A stretch of 12,590 bases of DNA from Synechococcaceae cyanobacterium RL_1_2 (GTDB lineage Bacteria > Cyanobacteriota > Cyanobacteriia > Cyanobacteriales > JAAUPO01): the NCBI GenBank assembly GCA_012033095.1, contig JAAUPO010000020.1:1-12590 (forward strand), read 5' to 3'. A program made the position numbers and the translations under genes. Below are positions 1 through 7,929 of this stretch, one piece after another. The notes under the pieces were generated by a model, which saw only the letters and a list, made by a program, of their open reading frames with translations, did not search any database and had not been told where the DNA came from. How positions within the stretch are numbered: position 1 is the stretch's first letter; each line of letters starts with the position of its first letter.

Positions 1-366
1 AGGGATAGATCGAGGTAGGGGCGGATAATTAATCACTTAATTACGGATAGGGGGAGGTTAGAGAAGGTAGGCCTGTATAGGCCCTAGCCAGACAAGCTAA
101 GACCAATTTTATAAAATAGGACAGACGATAAAATTGTGAAATCTTTGCTATATAGTCTTTTCACCAATTCATAGGATGCCTATTCAAGCTAATTTGGTAT
201 AAGACATCCCCGAAGTGCCAACGCTTGATCCGGAAGGGTTTGAGCCTAGTTGATCCACAGCAATGATTGGGACTACAGCTAGATAAATCGCTGCAATGAT
301 CCTTGGGTTGTCGCTTTGGCTATGGGCTAAAGCTTAGGGCCCCATAGGGCCATAGTTTTAATTAAC
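1..366. other. gene-free stretch downstream of ubiD
   Basis: I see no convincing gene, RNA gene or recognisable protein remnant on either strand. The stretch is AT-rich with short G-rich patches. It holds two small hairpins: GGCCT/AGGCC at 70-83 with a GTAT loop, and a larger stem at 320-347 (listed separately). A short piece near 77-87 (TATAGGCCCTAG) resembles one edge of the dispersed repeat at 4694 and 12372, but the match is too short to call a copy. Confidence 0.6.
320..347 (-). terminator. possible hairpin terminator of ubiD
   Basis: CTATGGG-CTAA (320-330) pairs with TTAG (334-337) and CCCATAG (341-347) around an AGC loop, with a 3-base bulge (GGC). The stem begins about 20 bases past the ubiD stop codon, where an intrinsic terminator would sit. 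No clear T tract follows on the transcribed strand, so it may only be an RNA-stabilising hairpin. A second short inverted pair (CTATGG/CCATAG) lies at about 350-372, overlapping the stop codon. Confidence 0.35.
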
Positions 367-1880
367 CTATGGTTTAGGCATTTCATAACCAAATAGATTG
401 GGATCTACTTCCCCTAAGGTTAAATCCGCAAAACCATATTCGGCCCAACGTTGATCTACCCGTGCGGCGATCGCGGGGTCAGATTCTAGGGGTTGACCCC
501 ATTCATGGTCAGTTTCAGGGGGCATTTTAGTAGTGGCATCGATGCCCATACGGCCTCCGAGACCAATTTTTCGCTAGCAAAATCCAGGGTATCAAAGGGG
601 GTTTCCGGGAGGATAAATACATCCCGGCTGGGATCTACTTTTGAGCTAAGGGCCCAGACCACCTGGCGAGGGTCTCGAATATTAACTTCCTTATCCACCA
701 CGATCACAAATTTGGTGTAGGTAAATTGGGGCAGGGCACTCCAAAAGGCCAAGGCGGCCCGTTTTGCTTGGCCAGGATAGGCTTTATCGATGGAAATGAT
801 AGCGGCTTTATAGCTCAGGGCTTCCATGGGTAGGAAAAAGTCGGTAATTTCTGAAACCTGTTGCCGCAAAATGGGAGTATAAACCCGATTTAACGCGATC
901 GCCATCATGGCCTCTTCCTTGGGGGGGCGACCGCTGAAGGTGGTGAGATAAACCGGATTTTTACGATGGGTCATACAATGGAACCGCACCAAGGGGGAAT
1001 CCTCTACTCCGCCGTAATAGCCCATATGATCACCACAGGGCCCGTCTGGTAACATTTCCCCAGGGGTAATAGTACCCTCCAACACAAATTCCGCATCGGC
1101 GGGGACTTCTAGATCTACGGTTTTACATTTGGTTAAATTCACCCCAGAACCGCCATAAAGCCCTGCAAATAACCATTCCGATAGATCCACGGGGATCGGG
1201 GTGGCGGCGGCCATAATGATTAACGGGTCAACCCCTAACGCGATCGCTACTTCTAATTTTTTGCCCTGTTCGGCGGCTTTTCGTAAATGTCTTGCCCCCC
1301 CCCGCACCGATAGCCAATGGACGGTCATGGTTTTATCCGATTGCAATTGCAGACGATACACTCCCACATTGGGAGTGCCGGTTTCACAATCCTTGGTGAT
1401 CACTAATCCCAGGGTAATAATTTTGCCTGCGTCCCCAGGGTAAGGACGAATCAGGGGCAACGTGTTTAAATCTAAATCCTCTTCCTTAATGACTACTTCC
1501 TGGCAAGGGGGAAACCAGGTGGGGATGGGTTTGGCTTTGAGCACATCAAATAAAACTTTGCCAAATTCCACCGCTTTCCCCAGACTTTTGGGGGGTTTGG
1601 GTTGTTGTAAGAGGGCGAGCTTTTCCCCTAGGGCTTCTAGTTCCTGGGGTTGTTCCATATTCATCGCCCAACAAATGCGCTCCACTGTACCCATTAAATT
1701 AACTGCGATCGGGAAGGGGGAGCCTTTGACCTTTTCAAATAACAGACCAGGGCCCCCACTGCGCAACATGCGATTGGAAATTTCAGCAATTTCTAAATCT
1801 GGATCTACTTCGGTTTTAATGCGGTGGAGTTGGCCCCGATTTTCTAGAAGTTCAATAAATTGCCTAAGGTCTCTAGCCAT
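367..1880 (-). CDS. ubiD: UbiD family decarboxylase (3-polyprenyl-4-hydroxybenzoate decarboxylase), frameshifted near the 3' end
   Basis: UbiD removes the carboxyl group from prenylated 4-hydroxybenzoate using prenylated FMN made by UbiX. In cyanobacteria this serves plastoquinone synthesis. Family marks, numbered from the ATG at 1878-1880, are PNVGVYR (170-176), WLSVRGGARH (189-198) and PDGPCGDHMGYY (278-289). The PDGPCGD block covers the acidic pair E277/E282 of Fdc1; both are Asp here, which I recall as normal for cyanobacterial homologues. The reading frame is lost after residue 438 (LDFASEK) and resumes as MGIDATTK down to the stop at 367. Adding one A to the coding-strand A5 run (T run at 567-571) restores EKIGLGGRMGIDATTK and a protein of about 504 residues, the usual length. 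As it stands, the frame ends at 486 and loses the conserved C-terminus. No clear Shine-Dalgarno site. Identity is certain; whether it is functional is open. Confidence 0.93.
567..571 (-). other. frameshift site in ubiD (A5 where A6 is needed)
   Basis: The coding strand reads GAAAAATTGGTC. A sixth A gives E-K-I-G-L-G-G-R-M-G-I-D, the family consensus, joining the two reading frames. This is the only lesion I see in this gene. It is either a sequencing error or a recent 1-base deletion. Confidence 0.85.
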
Positions 1881-2198
1881 AGATAGTAAAGAAGGTGATT
1901 AAGTTTAATGGTTGAAGGTTTAAGTTTTGGTTAGGTCACGGGAAAAAGATCGAACAAACTGCTAAACTGCTCTGCCCCATTGCACTGTCATAATTGGGTA
2001 CTGATGCGAGTTACTCAACCGACAAAATTCCTAGGGGAGCCAGGGGAAATTTAGGGGGCAATATTCTAAATGGTGAATGGTTGTTCGATCTTTTCTTAAC
2101 ACTAGTTAACAATTGTAAAAAATTTTTGTAATCAACACCCACCCTACAGCGGTTAGTTAGAATACCCAAAGAATGACCATAACTTCGGTAGTGTTAGT
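1881..2198. other. divergent spacer between ubiD and the stress-protein gene
   Basis: This 318-base spacer must hold the promoters of both divergent genes, but I find no good -35/-10 pair. TAGAAT at 2158-2163 could be a -10 for the rightward gene; no -35 lies at the right distance. The spacer also carries a 14-bp inverted repeat (1944-1957 and 2081-2094). No coding potential seen. Confidence 0.5.
1944..2094. repeat. 14-bp inverted repeat pair, possible MITE remnant
   Basis: AAAAGATCGAACAA at 1944-1957 is matched exactly by its reverse complement TTGTTCGATCTTTT at 2081-2094. The match extends one base further outward (G) if one extra A in the left arm is allowed. The arms enclose 123 bases with no ORF. 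I see no target-site duplication, so an old MITE, a regulatory inverted repeat or coincidence are all possible. Confidence 0.4.
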
Positions 2199-2757
2199 AT
2201 GTTTAAGCGATCGCTGATTTGCACCAATCTCAATGACGGTTTAACTCGGTTTACTGATTATGTACCCCAATTAGCAGCCAGTGGATTGGAACAGATTGTG
2301 TTTGTCCATAATGTTCCCCTGTGGCAGGAAGGAAGTATTCCCCACGTTGACCAAGAAAAGGTTACTGCCGCTACAGCCAAATTAGCCAAAGCTTTAATTA
2401 AAGTTCCAACGGGAGTAGAAGTTAAAGTGGAAGTTCCCTCTGGCCGGGTGTTAGAGAATATCTGTGAATTGATTACCAAATATCAAAGCGACGTGATCTT
2501 TGTCAGCAATAGTGCCAAAGGCAATATTCAAAAAACCTTGTTTGGTAGTAATCTTGCTGGTTTGACAGAAAAAACTAGTGTGCCCTTATTTGTATTACGG
2601 CCCCAGCTTATTTCTACCTATCGTGAGGATGAGCTAGCCCTAAGAAGTCAGAATCTTTGGCGATATTTATTAGTTCCCTATAACGGCGGAGAAGCTAGTA
2701 ATTATCTAATTGAACAGCTTAGGGATTGCCTGACTAAATATGGCAAAGGTACCACTG

Positions 2758-2762
2758 AAAAA
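2758..2762 (+). other. frameshift site in the stress-protein gene (A5 where A6 is needed)
   Basis: The sequence GAAAAATTATGCTC becomes E-K-I-M-L-C-S-V-V with one more A, linking the two reading frames into one domain-2 sequence. The local context (GAAAAATT) is the same as at the ubiD lesion. Confidence 0.8.
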
Positions 2763-2983
2763 TTATGCTCTGTTCGGTGGTGGAGAATAGCGGTAAACGG
2801 GAGGAACTAAAGGAAGCCCGTTTAGAAGAAGTGGCTACCCAATTAGCCGCAGCTAAAGCCAAGCTAGAACCTTTTGGTGTCGAAATTGTAACGGAAATCC
2901 GGGAGGGCAATCCTTTCCATGAAGTTATGGATATAGCGACGGTATTTGATATCAGCGCGATCGCGGTGGCCAATGATTACCGT

Positions 2984-3013
2984 AAAATATTTTAGTAACT
3001 TGCCTTTTCCCAC
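2984..3013 (+). other. second damaged stretch of the stress-protein gene
   Basis: In the domain-2 frame this reads YRKIF, then TAG and TAA, then LAFSHFANEILHQSW. The frame is the same before and after. Adding one A at the A4 run (2984-2987) reads K-N-I-L-V-T. A compensating 1-base loss nearby, or two further 1-base gains in the C3 and T3 runs, would rejoin F-A-N-E-I-L. The exact set of indels cannot be fixed without a close relative. Confidence 0.6.
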
Positions 3014-3094
3014 TTTGCCAATGAAATTTTGCACCAAAGCTGGTTTCCCCTGTTATTTTTCTCCCCAGAAAAGTAACTAGGTTACCTAAGGTTT

Positions 3095-3132
3095 AGGGTT
3101 ATTTCCCCCTGAAGGCCATAGTGGAAAACCCT
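3095..3132 (+). terminator. hairpin after the stress-protein gene
   Basis: AGGGTT-AT-TTCC (3095-3105) pairs with GGAA-AACCCT (3123-3132): a 10-bp stem with a 2-base bulge and a loop of about 17 bases. It starts 18 bases past the restored stop at 3076. There is no T tract on the plus strand, so terminator function is uncertain. Confidence 0.35.
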
Positions 3133-3225
3133 TACCTATGGATGCAAATTAGGCTTATCAATTAATGCCCTAGAGCCAGGATCATCTACCCCTAAGTCTC
3201 CCCTTTAATTTCAGCCTTTCTTTGC

Positions 3226-4692
3226 ATGATGAGATTCTTCAACATAGCCCTTAGTTGCCTCCTCTGTTCATTACTGATAGTAGTAGGAGCCCAACCAGCT
3301 AGGGCTTTTTGTGGTTTCTATCTTGGTAAAGCCGATGCCCAGCTATATAACCAAGCTTCCCAGGTCGCGATCGCCAGGGATGGGAATCAAACCGTGTTAA
3401 CCATGGCCAACGATTACCAAGGGGAGTTAGAAGATTTTGCTTTAGTGGTGCCGGTTCCCACAGTACTTCAGCCCCATCAAGTTAAAGTCATTGCCCCAGA
3501 GATCCTACAACGGTTAGATAGCTATAGTGCTCCTCGGTTAGTGGAGTACTATGATCAAGATCCCTGTTCCGATAACATCAGTGTGCAAGGAGGGGCCGGG
3601 CAACGGGGCACTAGGGGCGGTGGCACAGAAGAGGAATTTCCCTACACCAATACCAAAGTCACGATCGAAGCACAATTTACCGTAGGGGAATACGACATCC
3701 TAATTCTCAGTGCAGAAGAATCCAACGCCCTAACGACCTGGTTAACGGAAAATGACTACCAATTACCCCCCGATGCGGAACCGATTATTGAGAGTTACCT
3801 CAAACAAGGCCTGAAATTTTTTGTCGCCAAAGTTAACCTTGACCAGGTATCCTCCGCACAATTCCATGGCCTGCGTCCTTTGCAAATCAGCTATGAATCC
3901 CGACGTTTTATGCTGCCTATTCTCCTGGGCATGGTCAATAGCACTGGGGTTCAAGACTTAATTATTTATTTAATGGCTCCGCAAGGCCAAGCCGAGTTGA
4001 CCAATTACCGCACCCTCACTATGCCCAGTAATCTGGAGGTGTCGGAATTTGTAGAACAGGAGTTTGGGGAATTTTATCAAGCGGTTTTTGCCAAGGCCTA
4101 TAGCGATCTAGGTCAAGAACAATCGGCCTTTGTGGAATATGCTTGGAATATGGCCAACTGTGATCCCTGCGCCGCAGAACCCTTAACCCGTGATGAATTA
4201 GAACAAGCGGGGGTATTTTGGTTGCCGGAGCTATCCTTTTCAGAGCAACAAAACTCTTTTTACCCAGTATTTTTAACCCGAATGCATGTTCGTTACACCA
4301 GGGATAAATTCCCTGAAGACTTGCAATTTCAATTTACCAATAACGATCGCTCCTACCAAGCCCGTTATGTGGTGGTACATCCCTATCGTGGCCCCATCCC
4401 TTGTAATCTTGGGCCCTATTACGTTGAGGATATGGTGGCCCAGCAACAGTACGCTGCGGAAACCGTATCCATGTTAACTGGCTGGGATTTAGATGAAATT
4501 CTGCCCAAGGTTAAGTTTTTAGAGCTCCATGACAACGCGCACCAAATTGAGTTGATACCCATGGAACAGGGATCAGAACAACAGAGTGAACATAATCAAA
4601 ATATTGAACACATTGAAAATAATTTTACGTTTCCCCTCCTTGAGCAAAAAATTCAACAATCCATCCCTGGAACAGAAGAACCCACTCCATAA
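3226..4692 (+). CDS. secreted DUF2330 domain-containing protein
   Basis: Intact 488-residue protein of the DUF2330 family, which has no assigned function. The N-terminus is a signal peptide: residues 1-27 have a hydrophobic core and end in ARA, with predicted cleavage before F28, so the mature protein begins FCGFYLGKADAQLYNQ. It should be periplasmic or exported; I see no later membrane segment. The family core (NDYQGELEDFALVVPVPTVL) lies at about residues 63-82. Six cysteines stay in the mature region apart from the one at its start or near it, including DPC, NCDPC and IPCNLGPYY, so disulfides are possible. The last 45 residues are rich in Glu, Gln and Asn and probably disordered. Two adjacent ATGs (3226, 3229) are possible starts; neither has a clear Shine-Dalgarno site. 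The stop codon lies directly against the dispersed repeat at 4694. Gene flanks suggest a single-gene unit. Confidence 0.85.
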   Translation: MMRFFNIALSCLLCSLLIVVGAQPARAFCGFYLGKADAQLYNQASQVAIARDGNQTVLTMANDYQGELEDFALVVPVPTVLQPHQVKVIAPEILQRLDSYSAPRLVEYYDQDPCSDNISVQGGAGQRGTRGGGTEEEFPYTNTKVTIEAQFTVGEYDILILSAEESNALTTWLTENDYQLPPDAEPIIESYLKQGLKFFVAKVNLDQVSSAQFHGLRPLQISYESRRFMLPILLGMVNSTGVQDLIIYLMAPQGQAELTNYRTLTMPSNLEVSEFVEQEFGEFYQAVFAKAYSDLGQEQSAFVEYAWNMANCDPCAAEPLTRDELEQAGVFWLPELSFSEQQNSFYPVFLTRMHVRYTRDKFPEDLQFQFTNNDRSYQARYVVVHPYRGPIPCNLGPYYVEDMVAQQQYAAETVSMLTGWDLDEILPKVKFLELHDNAHQIELIPMEQGSEQQSEHNQNIEHIENNFTFPLLEQKIQQSIPGTEEPTP

Positions 4693-4772
4693 ACTAGGGC
4701 CTATCATCATTTAAACCTGAAACTCTTCTTAGCTAAGGATTTCAGTTTAAAACTATACTTTCTGAACCTGGC

Positions 4773-4902
4773 CTAACTACTAGGACAAAAGTTGCACCAA
4801 AAAACTGTAAATAGGTCTGAGATCTTTACGCGGTAAAGATTACAACTGATTTCGCTAACGTGCTGATGTGGCAAGGGTTTAAGGTTTTTGTCCGGTAGTT
4901 AG
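4773..4902. mobile_element. 130-bp MITE-like element with inverted ends and 9-bp target duplication
   Basis: The left end CTAACTACTAGGACAAAA (4773-4790) and the reverse complement of the right end, CTAACTACCGGACAAAA (4886-4902), are the same apart from one substitution and a 1-base gap. Flanks are GAACCTGGC (4764-4772) and GAACCCGGC (4903-4911), a 9-bp direct duplication with one mismatch. The uninterrupted target GAACCCGGC occurs in the sister repeats at 12242-12250 and 12294-12302 (reverse strand). There is no transposase frame inside, so it must be mobilised in trans. An internal hairpin with an 8-bp perfect stem lies at 4822-4840 (ATCTTTAC-GCG-GTAAAGAT). A 9-bp duplication fits several DDE transposase families, IS4-like among them; the parent element is not in the window. 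Confidence 0.75.
4822..4840. repeat. perfect 8-bp hairpin inside the MITE-like element
   Basis: ATCTTTAC, loop GCG, GTAAAGAT. Internal palindromes are common in MITEs and may form cruciforms or RNA hairpins when the spacer is transcribed. Confidence 0.6.
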
Positions 4903-5123
4903 GAACCCGGCTCAGAATCAACGTTTTAAGGTTAATTGATGACACTCCCCAATATGGCCACTTGTATGGCCATAAGTTAGTAAAGGTAAGGGCCCGTCTT
5001 ATCATCGATGGGGGGGAATAAAAATTGTTCCCTCTCTGACCCAATAGTTAAAGTGGCAAGGGCCAAAGTTTTAAAATTTTACAGATTTGTTATACATACC
5101 TTAAGCTACAGTTTGCTAATACC

Positions 5124-5142
5124 TATAGCGATTTTCGCTATA
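5124..5142. repeat. palindromic hairpin in the omp85 leader
   Basis: TATAGCGA, loop TTT, TCGCTATA. The stem is 8 bp and perfect. It lies just upstream of the candidate omp85 promoter and could be an operator, or a short palindromic repeat of the kind scattered in cyanobacterial genomes. Confidence 0.45.
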
Positions 5143-5144
5143 TC

Positions 5145-5172
5145 TTGATTACATCAGATTCAGATATAGATT
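5145..5172 (+). promoter_or_regulatory. possible sigma-70 promoter for omp85
   Basis: TTGATT (5145-5150) and TAGATT (5167-5172) are spaced by 16 bases, about 30 bases before the ATG at 5203. Each box has mismatches to consensus, so this is a weak prediction. Confidence 0.3.
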
Positions 5173-5202
5173 ATCTAAGCTCCTATTTATCAGTTTTTTG
5201 GT

Positions 5203-7492
5203 ATGGTATCCCAACTTAAATACATTTCCTGTTCTCCCCTTATTCTTGGTACCTTGGCCATAGTTGCGATCGCCGATGCAGCACTAGCCAGTGGACAGTC
5301 TCCCCATAGTGTCGCGACTTCCCCTGACCCTGCATGGATTGCCCTTAATCAGGAAAATATTAACGTTGGAGCCCAACCAACTGCCCCATTCTCCAATACT
5401 TCTAACCCCCTAGCTAATGATCCTCAATGGGTCACGATGGAACAGAGTTCTGAGGAAACTTCGGCTCCATCGGTTTCCCTCGGAGTTCGGGATTTAAATG
5501 AACAACGCTTAACCACCTTAAATTCGGAAGTCACTGATAAATTATCGGCTAATGTAGCCCAAGCTAAGGATGATTTAGCGATCGCGAACCAAGCCATCAC
5601 CCCATCTCAACCCCCCCTCGCCATTGATCGCACTACAAAATGCAGGGGCCAACGTAGATGGTAAGGGCCAAAGCTTATCAGAAATTTTAATTTCCCAGCA
5701 AGAAACCAGGGTCTTAGTGGCGGAAGTTAACGTGGTGGGGGCCAATGGCATTGTCCTCGATCGCAAACTCATCGACACCATTTACGATGCGATTAGTACT
5801 AGGGCCGGCTTGACCGCTAGCCGTAGCCAACTCCAAGAAGACGTAGATAATATCTTTGAAACAGGTTTATTTGCTGATGCGGTGGTAATTCCTGAAGATA
5901 CCCCCCTAGGAGTAAAAATTACGTTTCAAGTGCTACCCAACCCAGTCCTACAAAAGGTTGAAATTGAAGCCATTGGCGACGGTAGCAGCGATCGCATTCT
6001 AGAAGATCAAACCGTTAACGAAATCTTTAGTGACCAGTACGGCAAACCGCTGAACTTGAACGATCTACAAGACGGAATCAAAGAGCTAAATCAGTGGTAC
6101 CTCAGCCAAGGCTATGACCTAGCCCAAGTTCTAGGAGATGCCCAGGTAGATCCCACTACGGGCATTGTTAATTTAATCGTGGCCGAAGGGGTCATTGAAA
6201 GCATTCAAGTAAATTATCTTGATGAGGAAGATCAACCCACCGAAGGGAAAACCAAACCCTACATCATTACCCGGGAAATTGAATTAAAACCAGGGGATGT
6301 CTTTAATGGCAGAACTGCCCAACGGGATCTACAACGGGTATTTGGTCTAGGCTTATTTGATGATGCTGCCCTTTCCTTTAGTCCAGCCAATGATCCTAGT
6401 AAAGTGATTGTTAACGTCAATGTTAAAGAAGGTTCCACCGGCTCCGTAGCAGCGGGGGCAGGGTTAAGTTCAGCCAGTGGCCTGTTTGGCACAGTCAGTT
6501 ATCAACAACAAAACTTTGGTGGTCGTAACCAAACCTTAGGGCTAGAAACCCAATTAGGTACCCAGGAATTACTGTTTAATTTAAGTTTCAGTGATCCTTG
6601 GATTGCCAATGATCCCCGGCGCACAGGTTATACCATTGATGCATTCCGACGGCGATCGGTCTCCTTCATTTTTGATGGGGGCCCTAACGATATCAATTTA
6701 CCCAACGGTGAACAACCTCGCATTCGCCGTACTGGTGGGGGCATTAATTTTTCCCGTCCCCTCAGTGATCCCTTTGAGCGGAGTGAATGGAATCTTTCCA
6801 CCGGCTTCCGCTACCAAAAAATCGAAGTGGTGGATGAAGATGGGAACATCAGCCCCCTAGATGAAAATAATCAACAATTGAGCTTTAGTAATGATGGCAC
6901 CGATGACCTGGTTACCTTACAGTTTGGTGCTACCCAAGACAAACGGGATAATCCTCTTCAGCCCACCAAAGGATCAGTACTAAGATTTGGTACTGAACAA
7001 TCTATCCCTATTGGGTCTGGTAGTATTTTCTTTAACCGGCTAAGGGGTAGTTATAGTACCTATTTCCCCACTAAAATTTTAGGTTTTGCAGAGGACAAAC
7101 CAGAAACCTTAGCGTTCAATGTTCAAGCAGGTACGATTATTGGCGATACTCCACCCTATGAAGCCTTTTCCCTAGGGGGAAGTAACTCAGTCCGGGGTTA
7201 TGAAGAAGGGGATGTGGGTAGTGGTAAATCCTATCTACAGATGACAGCGGAATATCGTTTTCCCTTATTTTCTGTGCTGGGGGGAGCGTTCTTTGTGGAC
7301 TATGCAACGGATTTAGGAAGTGGTTCTTCGGTACCAGGGGATCCGGCTGGCCGACGGGGTAAACCTGGGGATGGTCTGGGCTATGGCGCAGGGGTCAGAA
7401 TTCAATCTCCTTTAGGGCCGATCCGCATTGATTATGGTTTTAATGATCAAGGGGATAATCGCATTCACTTTGGTATTGGGGAACGTTTCTAA
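5203..7492 (+). CDS. bamA: Omp85/BamA-type outer-membrane assembly factor, frameshifted in its N-terminal linker
   Basis: Cyanobacterial Omp85, relative of BamA and chloroplast Toc75, which inserts beta-barrel proteins into the outer membrane. After a signal peptide (cleavage near ALA-SG, about residue 29) comes a low-complexity linker to about residue 168. Three POTRA domains follow (about 170-245, 248-328, 330-410), then the barrel (411-762) with DKRDNPLQPTKG, the conserved VRGY of barrel loop 6 (about 663-666) and a C-terminal Phe. The frame changes in a run of seven C at 5611-5617: removing one C joins SQPPSPLIALQNAG and gives 762 residues, within the family's range. Downstream, an alternative TTG at 5624 opens a 622-residue frame that keeps all POTRA domains and the barrel but lacks the signal peptide. 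No clear Shine-Dalgarno site at 5203. Omp85 is normally essential, so either the indel is a read error or the gene is rescued. Confidence 0.93.
5611..5617 (+). other. frameshift site in omp85 (C7 where C6 is expected)
   Basis: Frame 1 ends ITPSQPP at the C run; the POTRA-containing frame resumes at TCG (5618) as SPLIALQNAGANVDGKG. One C too many explains it. The site lies in the variable linker, so I inferred the junction from frame continuity, not from conserved residues. Confidence 0.75.
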
Positions 7493-7553
7493 GTCCTATT
7501 ACCGTTCTTTGTTGGGAATGCAATGGCACAGGCTATAAGTTCCCTCGCTTAAA

Positions 7554-7587
7554 AACTGGAGTTTTCCTCCCCAGGCTAACTCCAGTT
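7554..7587 (+). terminator. probable terminator hairpin of omp85
   Basis: AACTGGAGTT (7554-7563) pairs exactly with AACTCCAGTT (7578-7587) around a 14-base loop. It lies 62 bases past the stop of omp85, between two convergent genes. There is no T run after the right arm, so its efficiency as an intrinsic terminator is uncertain. Confidence 0.5.
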
Positions 7588-7759
7588 ATAGTCACCGGTT
7601 TGGGTCATTGCTAATGGTTAAACCCTGATTAATTCCTAGCAAATAAGTTTTTGGCTAGGGCCCGCTCAATAACCTAACTGCGGGGAACGTTATAGCTCTT
7701 TCTCCTTTTTCTTTTGTTACATGGCGGGAACCCAATTAGAATCTACGATCGCTGTAAGC

Positions 7760-7773
7760 ATTGCTATAGCAAT
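7760..7773. repeat. 14-bp perfect palindrome
   Basis: ATTGCTATAGCAAT reads the same on both strands and abuts the dispersed repeat that starts at 7770. Short palindromes of this type are, from memory, frequent between genes in cyanobacteria. Function unknown. Confidence 0.5.
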
Positions 7774-7832
7774 CCTAGATAGTTTGTGGCAATTGAGTAC
7801 ATTGAAAACCAAGTTCTAGCAAGGATCTTCAT
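7770..7832 (+). repeat. dispersed repeat, sister of 12381-12442 (inverted)
   Basis: These 63 bases align with the reverse complement of 12381-12442 with five substitutions, all transitions, and one 1-base gap. A weaker match continues to CTAG at 7841-7844, the same CTAG that begins copy A at 4694. There is no coding frame. Confidence 0.75.
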
Positions 7833-7929
7833 GGTATGAACTAGCTAGAACTGCTATTGTCCAAGGTTAAGTTGATGATTTTTAATGGAAGGGCCACATT
7901 CTTAACGCGCACCAAACTTAAACCCTAAC

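Larger units (their letters stand above)
2199..3076 (+). pseudogene. tandem-domain universal stress protein (slr0244-like), broken by several indels
   Basis: This is a two-domain UspA-fold protein similar to Synechocystis Slr0244; the family is cytosolic and often binds ATP, but its task in cyanobacteria is unclear. Domain 1 runs from MFKRSLICTNLNDG to SVPLFVLRPQLIS (about 1-140), with the FGSNLAGLTEKTS nucleotide-loop region. Domain 2 starts at YLLVPYNGGEASNYL and ends at ANEILHQSWFPLLFFSPEK, stop 3074-3076. The frame is lost at 2758-2762, where adding one A restores EKIMLCSVVENSG. A second damaged stretch (2984-3013) has two in-frame stops, TAG 2993-2995 and TAA 2996-2998. Paired indels there would restore RKNILVT and rejoin FANEIL, giving about 292 residues, the family length. 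The start is the only ATG that fits the N-terminus; no Shine-Dalgarno site is evident. With at least three lesions this is the most damaged gene here. Confidence 0.85.
4694..4950 (+). repeat. dispersed repeat copy A, interrupted by a 130-bp insertion
   Basis: Positions 4694-4772 match the reverse complement of 12294-12372 with 5 mismatches in 79. Positions 4903-4950 match the reverse complement of about 12205-12250 at nearly 90 percent, with one small gap. The two halves are separated here by 130 bases that are absent from the other locus. The unit contains AT-rich palindromes (TTAGCTAA, AGTTTAAAACT) and has no coding frame. Its left edge touches the DUF2330 stop codon. Confidence 0.8.
4693..5202. 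other. repeat-bearing spacer between the DUF2330 gene and omp85
   Basis: The left half is a dispersed repeat unit split by a MITE-like insertion (both listed separately). The right half (about 4951-5202) is the omp85 leader. It holds hairpins at 4953-4974 (TATGGCCA/TGGCCATA, 6-base loop) and 5124-5142 (TATAGCGA/TCGCTATA, 3-base loop), and a possible promoter. No protein-coding gene seen. Confidence 0.6.
7493..7929. other. gene-free spacer between the convergent omp85 and GAF-PAS genes
   Basis: This 437-base stretch has no convincing gene. It holds a strong hairpin (7554-7587), a weaker stem CCTAGC/GCTAGG (7635-7659), a pyrimidine-rich tract (about 7694-7718), a 14-bp palindrome (7760-7773) and a dispersed repeat copy (7770-7832). 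Confidence 0.6.

Noticed and set aside
1201..1902. Plus-strand open frames across ubiD
   Set aside because: They are antisense shadows of the ubiD reading frame and look like no known protein.
4826..5044. Minus-strand open frame of 72 codons over the MITE and omp85 leader
   Set aside because: It crosses the element border into unrelated spacer DNA and has low-quality composition, so it is a chance frame.
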